DNA of 5,580 nt from Actinomycetes bacterium (GTDB lineage Bacteria; Actinomycetota; Actinomycetes; Actinomycetales; Cellulomonadaceae), in the NCBI GenBank assembly GCA_023462275.1, contig JAEWYD010000170.1, positions 1 to 5,580 of the forward strand, in the 5' to 3' direction. Position numbers and translations under genes: made by a program. Of the stretch, positions 1 to 5,374 are shown piece by piece. Under the pieces are notes generated by a model. That model saw nothing but the letters and a program-made list of their open reading frames with translations, searched no databases and had not been told where the DNA came from. The number at the start of each line of letters is the position of its first letter. Position 1 is the stretch's first letter.

Positions 1-726
1 GGCCCGGGGTCGCTGCCCGTGCCGCGGGGCAACGACGAGCTCGGCGCGCTGGCACGGACCCTGAACGAGATGCTCGACCGCCTGGAGTGCTCCGCGGCGC
101 GCCAGCGGACCTTCGTGGCCGATGCCGCGCACGAGCTGCGCTCGCCCATCGCGGGCCTGCGCACCGCCGTCGACGTCGCCCGGGCGCACCCGGACGCGTA
201 CCCGAGCGCCCAGCTGGCTGCCGCCCTGGAGCCCGAGGTGCTGCGGATGCAGGGCCTCGTCGACGACCTCCTGCTCCTCGCCCGCGTGGGTACCGCGCCC
301 TCCGCGCGGGGCAGACTGGACCTGGCGGAGCTCGCGACCGAGGCTGTGGCGGTCGCTCGGCAGGGCAGCGTGGCGCCCCAGGTGGTGGGGACCGGGCTCG
401 CGTGGGGCGACCGCACGGCGCTGGTGCGCGTGGTGCGCAACCTCGTCGACAACGCCGTCCGGCACGCCCGCAGCGCGGTGACGGTCACCGTCGCGGACGG
501 CCGCGTCACGGTCGACGACGACGGGGCCGGCATCCCCGCCGCCGACCGCGAGCGCGTCTTCGAACGCTTCGTGCGCCTGGAGGCGGCGCGCGAGCGCGAG
601 GCGGGCGGCAGCGGGCTGGGGCTGGCGATCGCGCGCGAGATCGCCCGGGAGAACGGCGGCGACGTCGTGCTCGGCGAGGCCCCGGCGGGCGGGCTGCGCG
701 CGACGGTCTCGCTCGTCGCGGGCTGA
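1..726 (+). CDS. Sensor histidine kinase, C-terminal part (5' end outside window)
   Basis: This is the cytoplasmic half of a two-component sensor kinase, which autophosphorylates on histidine and passes the phosphate to a response regulator. Reading from base 1 there are 241 visible residues and a TGA stop at 724-726. In order they show: the end of a HAMP linker (residues about 5-29, with the NDELGALARTLNEML helix); a HisKA dimerisation domain with H-box FVADAAHELRSP and phospho-acceptor His44; and a HATPase_c domain. The HATPase_c domain has an N-box VRNLVDNAVRHA (145-156), G1 DDDGAGIP (172-179), F-box VFERFVRLE (186-194) and G2 GGSGLGLAI (202-210). All expected catalytic motifs are intact. 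The sensor domain and membrane segments lie upstream of the window, so the stimulus cannot be inferred. A GTG at 19 could be read as a start, but the frame is open to base 1 and the HAMP sequence begins before it, so the gene continues upstream. A partner response regulator is probably upstream (inference). Confidence 0.95.
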   Translation, partial: GPGSLPVPRGNDELGALARTLNEMLDRLECSAARQRTFVADAAHELRSPIAGLRTAVDVARAHPDAYPSAQLAAALEPEVLRMQGLVDDLLLLARVGTAPSARGRLDLAELATEAVAVARQGSVAPQVVGTGLAWGDRTALVRVVRNLVDNAVRHARSAVTVTVADGRVTVDDDGAGIPAADRERVFERFVRLEAAREREAGGSGLGLAIAREIARENGGDVVLGEAPAGGLRATVSLVAG

Positions 727-730
727 CCGC

Positions 731-2098
731 TCAGGCCGCCCGCGCTACCGGCGCGCCGTGGCGCGTGCGGAACGTCCAGCCGCCGGCGGGCGACCGCCGG
801 ATGTCGAGGTGCAGCCGGTGCACGAGGTCGTGGTGGTGCCAGCACAGCAGGACCCCTGCGTTGGCGTCGGTCTCGCCGTGGCCGGCAACCCACTCGTCGA
901 TGTGGTGGATCTCGCCGAGGGCCGGCGGGGCGGCACAGCCTGGATACCGGCACGTCCCGTCGCGGGCCAGGACGGCCGCGCGTCGCGGGCCGCTGAACGT
1001 CCGCTCGGCGCGGCCAGCGTTGATGACCTGGCTGTCGGGCCCGAACACGATCCGGCTGAGCCGCGAGTCGCAGGCGAGCCGCGCGAGGACGGACTGCGGG
1101 ATCGGGCCCGCGCCCAGGATCTCCGCGACGGCGAAGCGCTCCACGTCCGCGACCGGGGAGAGCCGGACGGGTCCACGGACGGGCCCGTCCGACGTACGGA
1201 CGGCGAGCTCGTCCGACGTACGGACGGCGGCGTCGGCAGCGGTGGCGCCCACCGATGCAGGGACATCGACGGCCCGGCGCAACGTGTCGAAGTCGACGAC
1301 GACGTTCAGGTGCGGCCGCATGGCGGCGCCGGTGCCCACGAGTCCGTTCTCGAGCACGAGGCGCGAGAGGTCGGCGACCGCCTGCGCCCGGCGCTGCTGG
1401 GTGGAGCGGGCGTCGTCGGGCGCGGGTGGCGTCATCGTCGCCTCGAGCGCGGCCGCGAACGTCGCGCCGTGCTCGGTCGTGAGGAAGCCGGCCACGTGGT
1501 ACCCGCCGAGCGTCGAGGACAACGCGAGGAACTCACGATCGGCCGCCTCGCGGTAGCCGCGCTCGTCCGCGCCCGGGTCGGCCGCGGCGGCCCAGCGCCG
1601 CACCAGGCGCCGGAACCCGTCGACGCTCTCCTGCTTCGCGTGCTCCACGAGGAACTCCTCGCCGCACTCGTCCGCCGGGGCGGCGAGCGCCGCCTGACGG
1701 GCGGGCGTCGTCGGGGCGAGCGTCGCCATCGTGCGCGCCTGATCTGCGCTGACCTCACCCGCCAGCGCCGCGGCGGCCGTGGCGGGCAGGTGGTCGCGCA
1801 GCGCGCGGCCCGTCGCCACGAGCTCTCGGGCCCGGGTGACCGACATCCCGGCGGCTCCGGCCAGCCAGTGCGCGAACGAGCGGGCGCCAGTCCCCGCCCA
1901 CAGCCCGTCGTCGTCCGCGCGGGTGGTCAGTCGGGCGGCCACGACCTGCAGCCGCCCCGCTTCTCGGCAGAGGGCAAGGACGAGCTCGGTCGCCTCCGTG
2001 GGGCCACCCGTACCGTCCGACCCCGCGTCGGCCTCTGCGACGAGCCGGTCGACGGCGTCGCGCAGCGCCGCCGCGAGCGGATTCGCGGCACTCTCCAC
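731..2098 (-). CDS. DUF222 / 13E12-family HNH endonuclease domain protein
   Basis: A 455-residue protein with the architecture common in actinobacteria: an alpha-helical DUF222 (13E12 repeat) region over roughly residues 10-345, then a C-terminal HNH nuclease domain. The HNH module is clear. It has CRYPGC (383-388), EIHHIDEW (396-403), Asn413 in NAGVLLCWHHHDLVH, and Cys419 with the following histidines. The Cys residues probably bind structural zinc, and His398/399, Asn413 and His422/423 form the HNH metal site. The GTG start at 2098 is chosen because GGAGGT lies 6 bases upstream. Known family members are usually multicopy. Their biological role is poorly defined, and their substrate is unknown here. 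A perfect LexA-type box sits upstream, so DNA-damage induction is likely. The stop codon faces that of the histidine kinase across 4 bases. Residues about 285-312 form a low-complexity linker containing a duplicated AVRTSD motif. The family assignment is sure; actual nuclease activity is inferred from the motif. Confidence 0.95.
   Translation of the reverse strand: MESAANPLAAALRDAVDRLVAEADAGSDGTGGPTEATELVLALCREAGRLQVVAARLTTRADDDGLWAGTGARSFAHWLAGAAGMSVTRARELVATGRALRDHLPATAAAALAGEVSADQARTMATLAPTTPARQAALAAPADECGEEFLVEHAKQESVDGFRRLVRRWAAAADPGADERGYREAADREFLALSSTLGGYHVAGFLTTEHGATFAAALEATMTPPAPDDARSTQQRRAQAVADLSRLVLENGLVGTGAAMRPHLNVVVDFDTLRRAVDVPASVGATAADAAVRTSDELAVRTSDGPVRGPVRLSPVADVERFAVAEILGAGPIPQSVLARLACDSRLSRIVFGPDSQVINAGRAERTFSGPRRAAVLARDGTCRYPGCAAPPALGEIHHIDEWVAGHGETDANAGVLLCWHHHDLVHRLHLDIRRSPAGGWTFRTRHGAPVARAA
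783..800. repeat. 7-bp inverted repeat with 4-base loop at the convergent gene ends
   Basis: CCGGCGG (783-789) pairs with CCGCCGG (794-800) across GCGA. It lies inside the 3' coding end of the HNH gene, about 60 bases past the kinase stop. It is the nearest clear stem for the kinase transcript, but it has no following T-run, so a terminator role is unproven. It may simply reflect the GC-rich codons for Arg-Ser-Pro-Ala-Gly. Confidence 0.3.
1165..1229. repeat. Cluster of alternating GGAC/GTCC motifs with a 16-bp palindrome and a 20-base direct repeat
   Basis: Within the HNH linker coding region the tetramers GGAC and GTCC alternate seven times (starts 1165, 1171, 1177, 1187, 1198, 1211, 1222). 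The cluster includes a perfect 16-bp palindrome CGGACGGGCCCGTCCG (1176-1191). It also includes a perfect 20-base direct repeat, 1186-1205 and 1210-1229, with a 24-base period. Each copy carries the inverted repeat GTCCG-ACGTA-CGGAC. The 24-base period equals 8 codons and gives the protein a duplicated AVRTSD (residues 291-296 and 299-304), so the repeat keeps the reading frame. It is probably a recent in-frame expansion in a tolerant linker; a DNA-binding role is speculative. Confidence 0.7.
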
Positions 2099-2104
2099 GA
2101 CGCC

Positions 2105-2110
2105 ACCTCC
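2105..2110 (-). promoter_or_regulatory. Shine-Dalgarno sequence of the HNH gene
   Basis: On the minus strand GGAGGT is followed by 6 bases (GGCGTC) and then the GTG start at 2098. This strong match and ideal spacing fix the start codon. Confidence 0.85.
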
Positions 2111-2152
2111 GCCCGAGCAAACCAGCCCGGAAAGGGCCCCTGACCTGCGAAG

Positions 2153-2181
2153 ATCCTATCGCCCCACGCACCAATGAACAA
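2153..2181 (-). promoter_or_regulatory. Candidate sigma-70-type promoter of the HNH gene
   Basis: On the minus strand a good -10 hexamer TAGGAT (2153-2158) lies 17 bases downstream of TTGTTC (2176-2181). TTGTTC matches the first three bases of the -35 consensus only. The segment 2161-2220 is about 47% A+T by hand count, far above the surrounding genes. A transcript would start near 2146 and carry a leader of about 48 bases to the GTG. The -10 is convincing; the -35 is weak, as is common in actinobacteria. Confidence 0.5.
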
Positions 2182-2199
2182 GACAATTCGGACACGCAC

Positions 2200-2215
2200 T
2201 CGAACACTTGTTCGA
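2200..2215. promoter_or_regulatory. LexA binding site (SOS box) upstream of the HNH gene
   Basis: TCGAAC-ACTT-GTTCGA is an exact match to the Gram-positive/mycobacterial SOS-box pattern TCGAAC-N4-GTTCGA, with perfectly paired 6-base half-sites. The dyad extends to 7 bp around a 2-base centre. It lies in the 192-base gap between the pckG stop and the HNH start, both on the minus strand, so only the HNH gene is positioned to be controlled by it. Its centre is about 109 bases before the GTG and about 60 bases before the inferred transcript start. That places it just upstream of the candidate -35 rather than on top of it. LexA would repress from here until DNA damage triggers its cleavage (established for this box type; inferred for this gene). 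Confidence 0.82.
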
Positions 2216-2290
2216 CTCGTGACGGGCCGCGGTGGACGTCATCGGCCACCGGGGGGCCTCCCGAGATTCGCGTCGCGGTCGTGCTGCGCC

Positions 2291-4132
2291 TCAGCCCAGA
2301 CGCGCCCGCAGCCCCGCCAGCTCGTCGACGAGCGCCCGCGGCAGCCGGTCGCCGAACGTGGCGAACCACTCCTGCGCGAGGTCGGCCTCCCGCTGCCACG
2401 CGTCGGGCTGCACCGCCACCAGCTCGGCGAGGTCGGCCTCCGCCAGGTCCAGCCCGTCGACGTTCAGCGCACCCGGGGCGGGCACGAGGCCCACGGCCGT
2501 CGGCACCGCCTCCGCCTCCCCCGCCACGCGGCGCAGCGCCCACTCCAGGACGCGGGAGTTCTCCCCGAACCCGGGCCAGAGGAACCGGCCGTCGTCACCC
2601 TTGCGGAACCAGTTCACGCAGAACACGCGCGGGGCGCCGCCGTCGGGACCGTCCCCGAGCTCGGCGCCGATGCGCAGCCAATGCGCCCAGTGGTCGGCCA
2701 TGTGGTAGCCGCAGAAGGGCAGCATGGCGAACGGGTCACGGCGCAGGGCCCCCACGGTCCCCTCGGCGGCCGCGGTCTGCTCGGAGCTGATGGTCGCGCC
2801 CATGAAGACGCCGTGCGGCCACGACGTCGCCTCCGCGACGAGCGGCACGTTCGTGGCGCGGCGGCCGCCGAAGAAGATCGCGTCGACCGGCACGCCGGCG
2901 GGGTCCTCCCAGACGTCGGAGATCATCGGGCAGCGCGCGGCCGCCACCGTGAAGCGGGAGTTGGGGTGCGCGGCGGGACGGCCCGCGTCGGGCGTCCAGT
3001 CCTGGCCCGTCCAGTCCACCAGGTGCGCCGGCGGCTCGGGCGTCATGCCCTCCCACCACACGTCGCCCTCGTCGGTCAGCGCGACGTTCGTGAAGATCGT
3101 GTCGGACTCCACCATCGCCAGCGCGGTCGGGTTGGTGGTCGCGCTCGTGCCCGGTGCGACGCCGAAGAACCCGGCCTCCGGGTTGATCGCCCGCAGCCGG
3201 CCGTCGACGGGCCGCATCCACGCGATGTCGTCGCCGATCGTCTCGGCCTTCCACCCCGGCACCGTCGGCCGCACCATCGCGAGGTTCGTCTTGCCGCACG
3301 CGGACGGGAAGGCGGCGGCCACGTGGAAGACGCGGCCCTCGGGCGACGTCAGGCGCAGGAGCAGCATGTGCTCGGCGAGCCAGCCCTCCTCGCGGCCGAG
3401 CACCGACGCGATCCGCAGCGCGAAGCACTTCTTGCCCAGCAGCGCGTTGCCGCCGTAGCCGGAGCCATAGGACCAGATCTCGTGGGTCTCGGGGAACTGC
3501 ACGATGTACTTCGTCGGGTTGCAGGGCCAGGGCACGTCGGGCCGGACGCCGTCGTCCGTCACCAGCGGCATGCCGACCGAGTGCAGGGCGGGCACGAACC
3601 GGCCGTCCGTGCCGAGCTGCTCCAGCACCGCGGTGCCGACCCGGGTCATGAGGTGCATGTTGACGACGACGTACGCCGAGTCCGTCACCTGCACCCCGTA
3701 CTGGGCGAGCGGCGAGCCGACCGGGCCCATCGAGAACGGGATGACGTACATGGTGCGGCCGCGCATGCTGCCGCGGAACGCCTCGACGAGCTCGGCACGC
3801 ATCTCGACGGGGTCCCGCCAGTTGTTGGTGGGTCCGGCGTCGTCGGGATCGGCGGAGCAGATGAACGTGCGGCTCTCCACGCGCGCGACGTCGTCGGGCG
3901 CGGAGCGGGCGAGGTAGCTGCGCGGCCGCTTCATCGGATTGAGCTTGATGAACGTGCCCTGCTCCACCAGGAGGGCGCACAGGCGCTCGTACTCCCGGCG
4001 CGACCCGTCGCACCACACCACCGCGTCGGGCTGCGTCAGCCCGGCCACCTCCCCGACCCAGGCACGCAGGCCGGCGTGCTCGGTGGGTGCCTCGGCGACG
4101 AGGTCGGCGATCGTGGGGTGCAGCGCGGTCAT
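2291..4132 (-). CDS. pckG: Phosphoenolpyruvate carboxykinase (GTP)
   Basis: This cytosolic enzyme converts oxaloacetate + GTP to phosphoenolpyruvate + GDP + CO2, the entry step of gluconeogenesis; in actinobacteria it can also run in the anaplerotic direction. The 613-residue length is typical of the GTP-dependent class. Visible features are: substrate loop RPRSYLARS (69-77, Arg71); SYGSGYGGNALLGKKC (221-236), with Tyr226 and metal-binding Lys235; metal ligand His255; P-loop FPSACGKTN (275-283), with the class-specific reactive Cys279 and Lys281; GDDIAWM (300-306), with Asp301/302; INPEAGFFGVAPGTS (316-330); and the nucleotide-site segment FCVNWFRKG (504-512). No key residue is missing. The ATG at 4132 is chosen from its Shine-Dalgarno AAGGGA 6 bases upstream and the expected N-terminus; the frame is open further upstream, but without family-like sequence. 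The gene is divergent from the APH-fold kinase and appears monocistronic. Its leader holds two inverted repeats. Confidence 0.98.
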   Translation of the reverse strand: MTALHPTIADLVAEAPTEHAGLRAWVGEVAGLTQPDAVVWCDGSRREYERLCALLVEQGTFIKLNPMKRPRSYLARSAPDDVARVESRTFICSADPDDAGPTNNWRDPVEMRAELVEAFRGSMRGRTMYVIPFSMGPVGSPLAQYGVQVTDSAYVVVNMHLMTRVGTAVLEQLGTDGRFVPALHSVGMPLVTDDGVRPDVPWPCNPTKYIVQFPETHEIWSYGSGYGGNALLGKKCFALRIASVLGREEGWLAEHMLLLRLTSPEGRVFHVAAAFPSACGKTNLAMVRPTVPGWKAETIGDDIAWMRPVDGRLRAINPEAGFFGVAPGTSATTNPTALAMVESDTIFTNVALTDEGDVWWEGMTPEPPAHLVDWTGQDWTPDAGRPAAHPNSRFTVAAARCPMISDVWEDPAGVPVDAIFFGGRRATNVPLVAEATSWPHGVFMGATISSEQTAAAEGTVGALRRDPFAMLPFCGYHMADHWAHWLRIGAELGDGPDGGAPRVFCVNWFRKGDDGRFLWPGFGENSRVLEWALRRVAGEAEAVPTAVGLVPAPGALNVDGLDLAEADLAELVAVQPDAWQREADLAQEWFATFGDRLPRALVDELAGLRARLG

Positions 4133-4138
4133 GTGCGG

Positions 4139-4144
4139 TCCCTT
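4139..4144 (-). promoter_or_regulatory. Shine-Dalgarno sequence of pckG
   Basis: On the minus strand AAGGGA, within a purine-rich GGAGAAGGGA, lies 6 bases before the ATG at 4132. It supports this start over longer in-frame readings of the open upstream sequence. Confidence 0.75.
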
Positions 4145-4161
4145 CTCCGACCGGCGCGGTG

Positions 4162-4186
4162 GCCGGAATGTCCGAGTCCTTCCGGC
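4162..4186. repeat. 7-bp inverted repeat in the pckG leader
   Basis: GCCGGAA (4162-4168) pairs with TTCCGGC (4180-4186) across an 11-base spacer, about 30-54 bases before the pckG ATG. The arms sit about two helical turns apart centre to centre, which suits a dimeric regulator. It could equally fold as an mRNA hairpin just ahead of the ribosome site. No known operator consensus was recognised. Confidence 0.45.
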
Positions 4187-4193
4187 AGCGTAG

Positions 4194-4215
4194 GGGTGCG
4201 GGGACGCCCGCACCC
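4194..4215. repeat. Perfect 9-bp hairpin in the pckG / APH-kinase divergent intergenic region
   Basis: GGGTGCGGG (4194-4202) is followed by a 4-base loop and its exact complement CCCGCACCC (4207-4215). It sits 62-83 bases upstream of pckG and about 143 bases upstream of the kinase gene. It cannot be an ordinary terminator, because the flanking genes diverge and no T-run follows on either strand. It may be a leader structure of the pckG mRNA or a symmetrical operator (inference). Confidence 0.6.
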
Positions 4216-4220
4216 GGCGC

Positions 4221-4250
4221 TTACGAGAGAATTTCTTGACTTCTTCTCGA
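4221..4250. promoter_or_regulatory. A+T-rich patch between divergent genes, probable promoter zone
   Basis: About 63% A+T by hand count in a genome near 25% A+T. On the plus strand it contains TTGACT (4236-4241), a good -35 pointing to the kinase gene, but no -10 is visible 16-18 bases downstream. On the minus strand TAAGCG (4218-4223) is a weak -10 for pckG, with GAAGAA 17 bases upstream. A short inverted repeat CGAGA/TCTCG frames it (4224-4228, 4245-4249). Location and composition suggest it drives one or both genes, but I cannot define exact promoter elements. Confidence 0.4.
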
Positions 4251-4345
4251 CCTGGCACGGACCGGCGCTTCCGCGCCGTCGTCCGCGGCGGAGGGCGGCG
4301 GTGCACGTCGACCCCGCGGCACGGCAGACTTCTCCGGGACACCCC

Positions 4346-4351
4346 AGGAGG
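4346..4351 (+). promoter_or_regulatory. Shine-Dalgarno sequence of the APH-fold kinase gene
   Basis: AGGAGG is a full match to the anti-Shine-Dalgarno sequence, 6 bases before the GTG at 4358. It decides the start in a frame that is open for more than 2 kb upstream. Confidence 0.9.
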
Positions 4352-4357
4352 ACGCCC

Positions 4358-5374
4358 GTGACCGATCGACCGGTCCCGACCGCGCGCGAACTGGTCGCGT
4401 GGGTGCGCGAGGACTTCGGTCTCCACCTCGTGGCGTGCGAGCCTGCCGGTGGCGGCACGGACGCGGCCGTCAGCACGTGGCGCGCCCGCACGGCCGACGG
4501 CGCACAGCTGGCGGTCCGCGTGACGTCCGGGCGGGCCACGGGCGTCTGGCTCGCCACGCTGCTCGCCACCCGTGGCGTGCGGGGCGTCCCCGCACCCTGG
4601 CGCACCCGTGACGGCGCCGCCTGGAGCGTGCGCGGCGGGTACCGGCTCTCGGTGGCGAGCTGGGTGTCGGACCGGGTGGCGACGCCCGGCCGGATGACCG
4701 CCGACCAGTGGCGCGCCCTCGGCCGCGTGCTCGCGCAGGTCCACGCCCAGCCGGTCACCGACGAGCTCGGCGCCCTGCCCCGCGAGGACCACGACCCCGG
4801 TGTGTGGGTCCGCCGCGCCCGCGACCTGCCCTGGACGGTCGTCCGGCAGCCGGGGGCCGACGGCATCACGAGCGCGATGGCAGGCGCCCTGGTCGGCGCG
4901 CTGGAGCCCCTCGCGGCGGTGGCCGACGCCGCGGAGCAGGGGGCCGCGGCGCTCGCCGGGCGGTTCGCCGACTCCCCCGCCGCCACCGTGCTGTGCCACG
5001 GCGACCCACACCCGGGCAACGTGCTGCTCGGGGCCGACGAGGTCTGGCTCGTCGACTGGGACGACGCGCTGCTGGCGCCGCGCGAGCGCGACCTGATCCT
5101 CGTCGTCGGCGGCGTGCTGACCTCGCCCGTGCCGAGCGCGCAGGAGCGGGCCTGGTTCGCTGAGGGCTACGGGCCGCTCGACCTGGACCCGGACCTGCTG
5201 CGCTACCACGCGTGGGCACGCGCTCTCGAGGACGTGGTGGGCCTCGCCGACCTCGTCCTCGACCAGGGCGGCGACCGGGGGCGGCGGGCCGCGGCGGCGC
5301 GGGCGCTGCAGGGGGTGCTGGCGCCCGGCGGCATCGGACGGCTCGCCGGCGACCTGGCCTGGCTCGCCGCGTGA
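4358..5374 (+). CDS. Aminoglycoside-phosphotransferase (APH)-fold kinase family protein
   Basis: A 338-residue cytosolic protein with the APH/choline-kinase fold, expected to transfer phosphate from a nucleotide to a small-molecule hydroxyl. The N-lobe has a glycine-rich turn, GGGTDAAVSTW (31-41), and strand LAVRVTSG (51-58). The C-lobe has the Brenner catalytic loop CHGDPHPGNVLL (213-224; His214, Asp216 as base, Asn221) and the metal-binding VDWDDALLAPRERDL (232-246; Asp234). The DWDDALLAPRERDL block resembles proteins annotated as spectinomycin-phosphotransferase-like, but that does not establish resistance. The N-lobe position where APH enzymes usually carry a nucleotide-binding Lys appears to be Arg54. 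The GTG start is set by AGGAGG 6 bases upstream. The stop overlaps the next gene's start as GTGA (5371-5374), so the two are probably co-translated. The real substrate is unknown; a housekeeping sugar or metabolite kinase is as likely as an antibiotic-modifying enzyme. Confidence 0.9.
   Translation: MTDRPVPTARELVAWVREDFGLHLVACEPAGGGTDAAVSTWRARTADGAQLAVRVTSGRATGVWLATLLATRGVRGVPAPWRTRDGAAWSVRGGYRLSVASWVSDRVATPGRMTADQWRALGRVLAQVHAQPVTDELGALPREDHDPGVWVRRARDLPWTVVRQPGADGITSAMAGALVGALEPLAAVADAAEQGAAALAGRFADSPAATVLCHGDPHPGNVLLGADEVWLVDWDDALLAPRERDLILVVGGVLTSPVPSAQERAWFAEGYGPLDLDPDLLRYHAWARALEDVVGLADLVLDQGGDRGRRAAAARALQGVLAPGGIGRLAGDLAWLAA

Noticed and set aside
758..2143. Plus-strand open frame across the HNH gene
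   Set aside because: It is antisense to a protein with a complete DUF222-HNH architecture, and its translation shows no domain or credible ribosome site.
2153..2190. PafBC-type (RecA-independent) damage promoter, suggested by TTGTCTTGT on the minus strand
   Set aside because: The known motif needs TTGTCRGTG followed by about 8 bases and TANNNT. Here the sequence deviates and the distance to TAGGAT is 19 bases.
2216..2290. Intrinsic terminator for pckG (CGGTGG/CCACCG stem at 2230-2251 and G/C runs at 2250-2262)
   Set aside because: The stem is only 6 bp with a 10-base loop and no T-tract, and the G/C run has an internal mismatch. This is not enough to call a terminator; the 75 bases otherwise show nothing recognisable.
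4263..4278. 6-bp stem CGGCGC-TTCC-GCGCCG ahead of the kinase gene as a regulatory leader
   Set aside because: Such short GC stems are expected by chance at this base composition, and no associated ribosome-site occlusion or T-run is visible.
2174..4357. Long open plus-strand frame continuous with the APH-fold kinase gene, giving an apparent protein of over 1,000 residues
   Set aside because: It is the antisense shadow of pckG. GC-rich codon bias removes stops, the translation is arginine/histidine-rich low complexity, and the real start is the GTG at 4358 behind AGGAGG.
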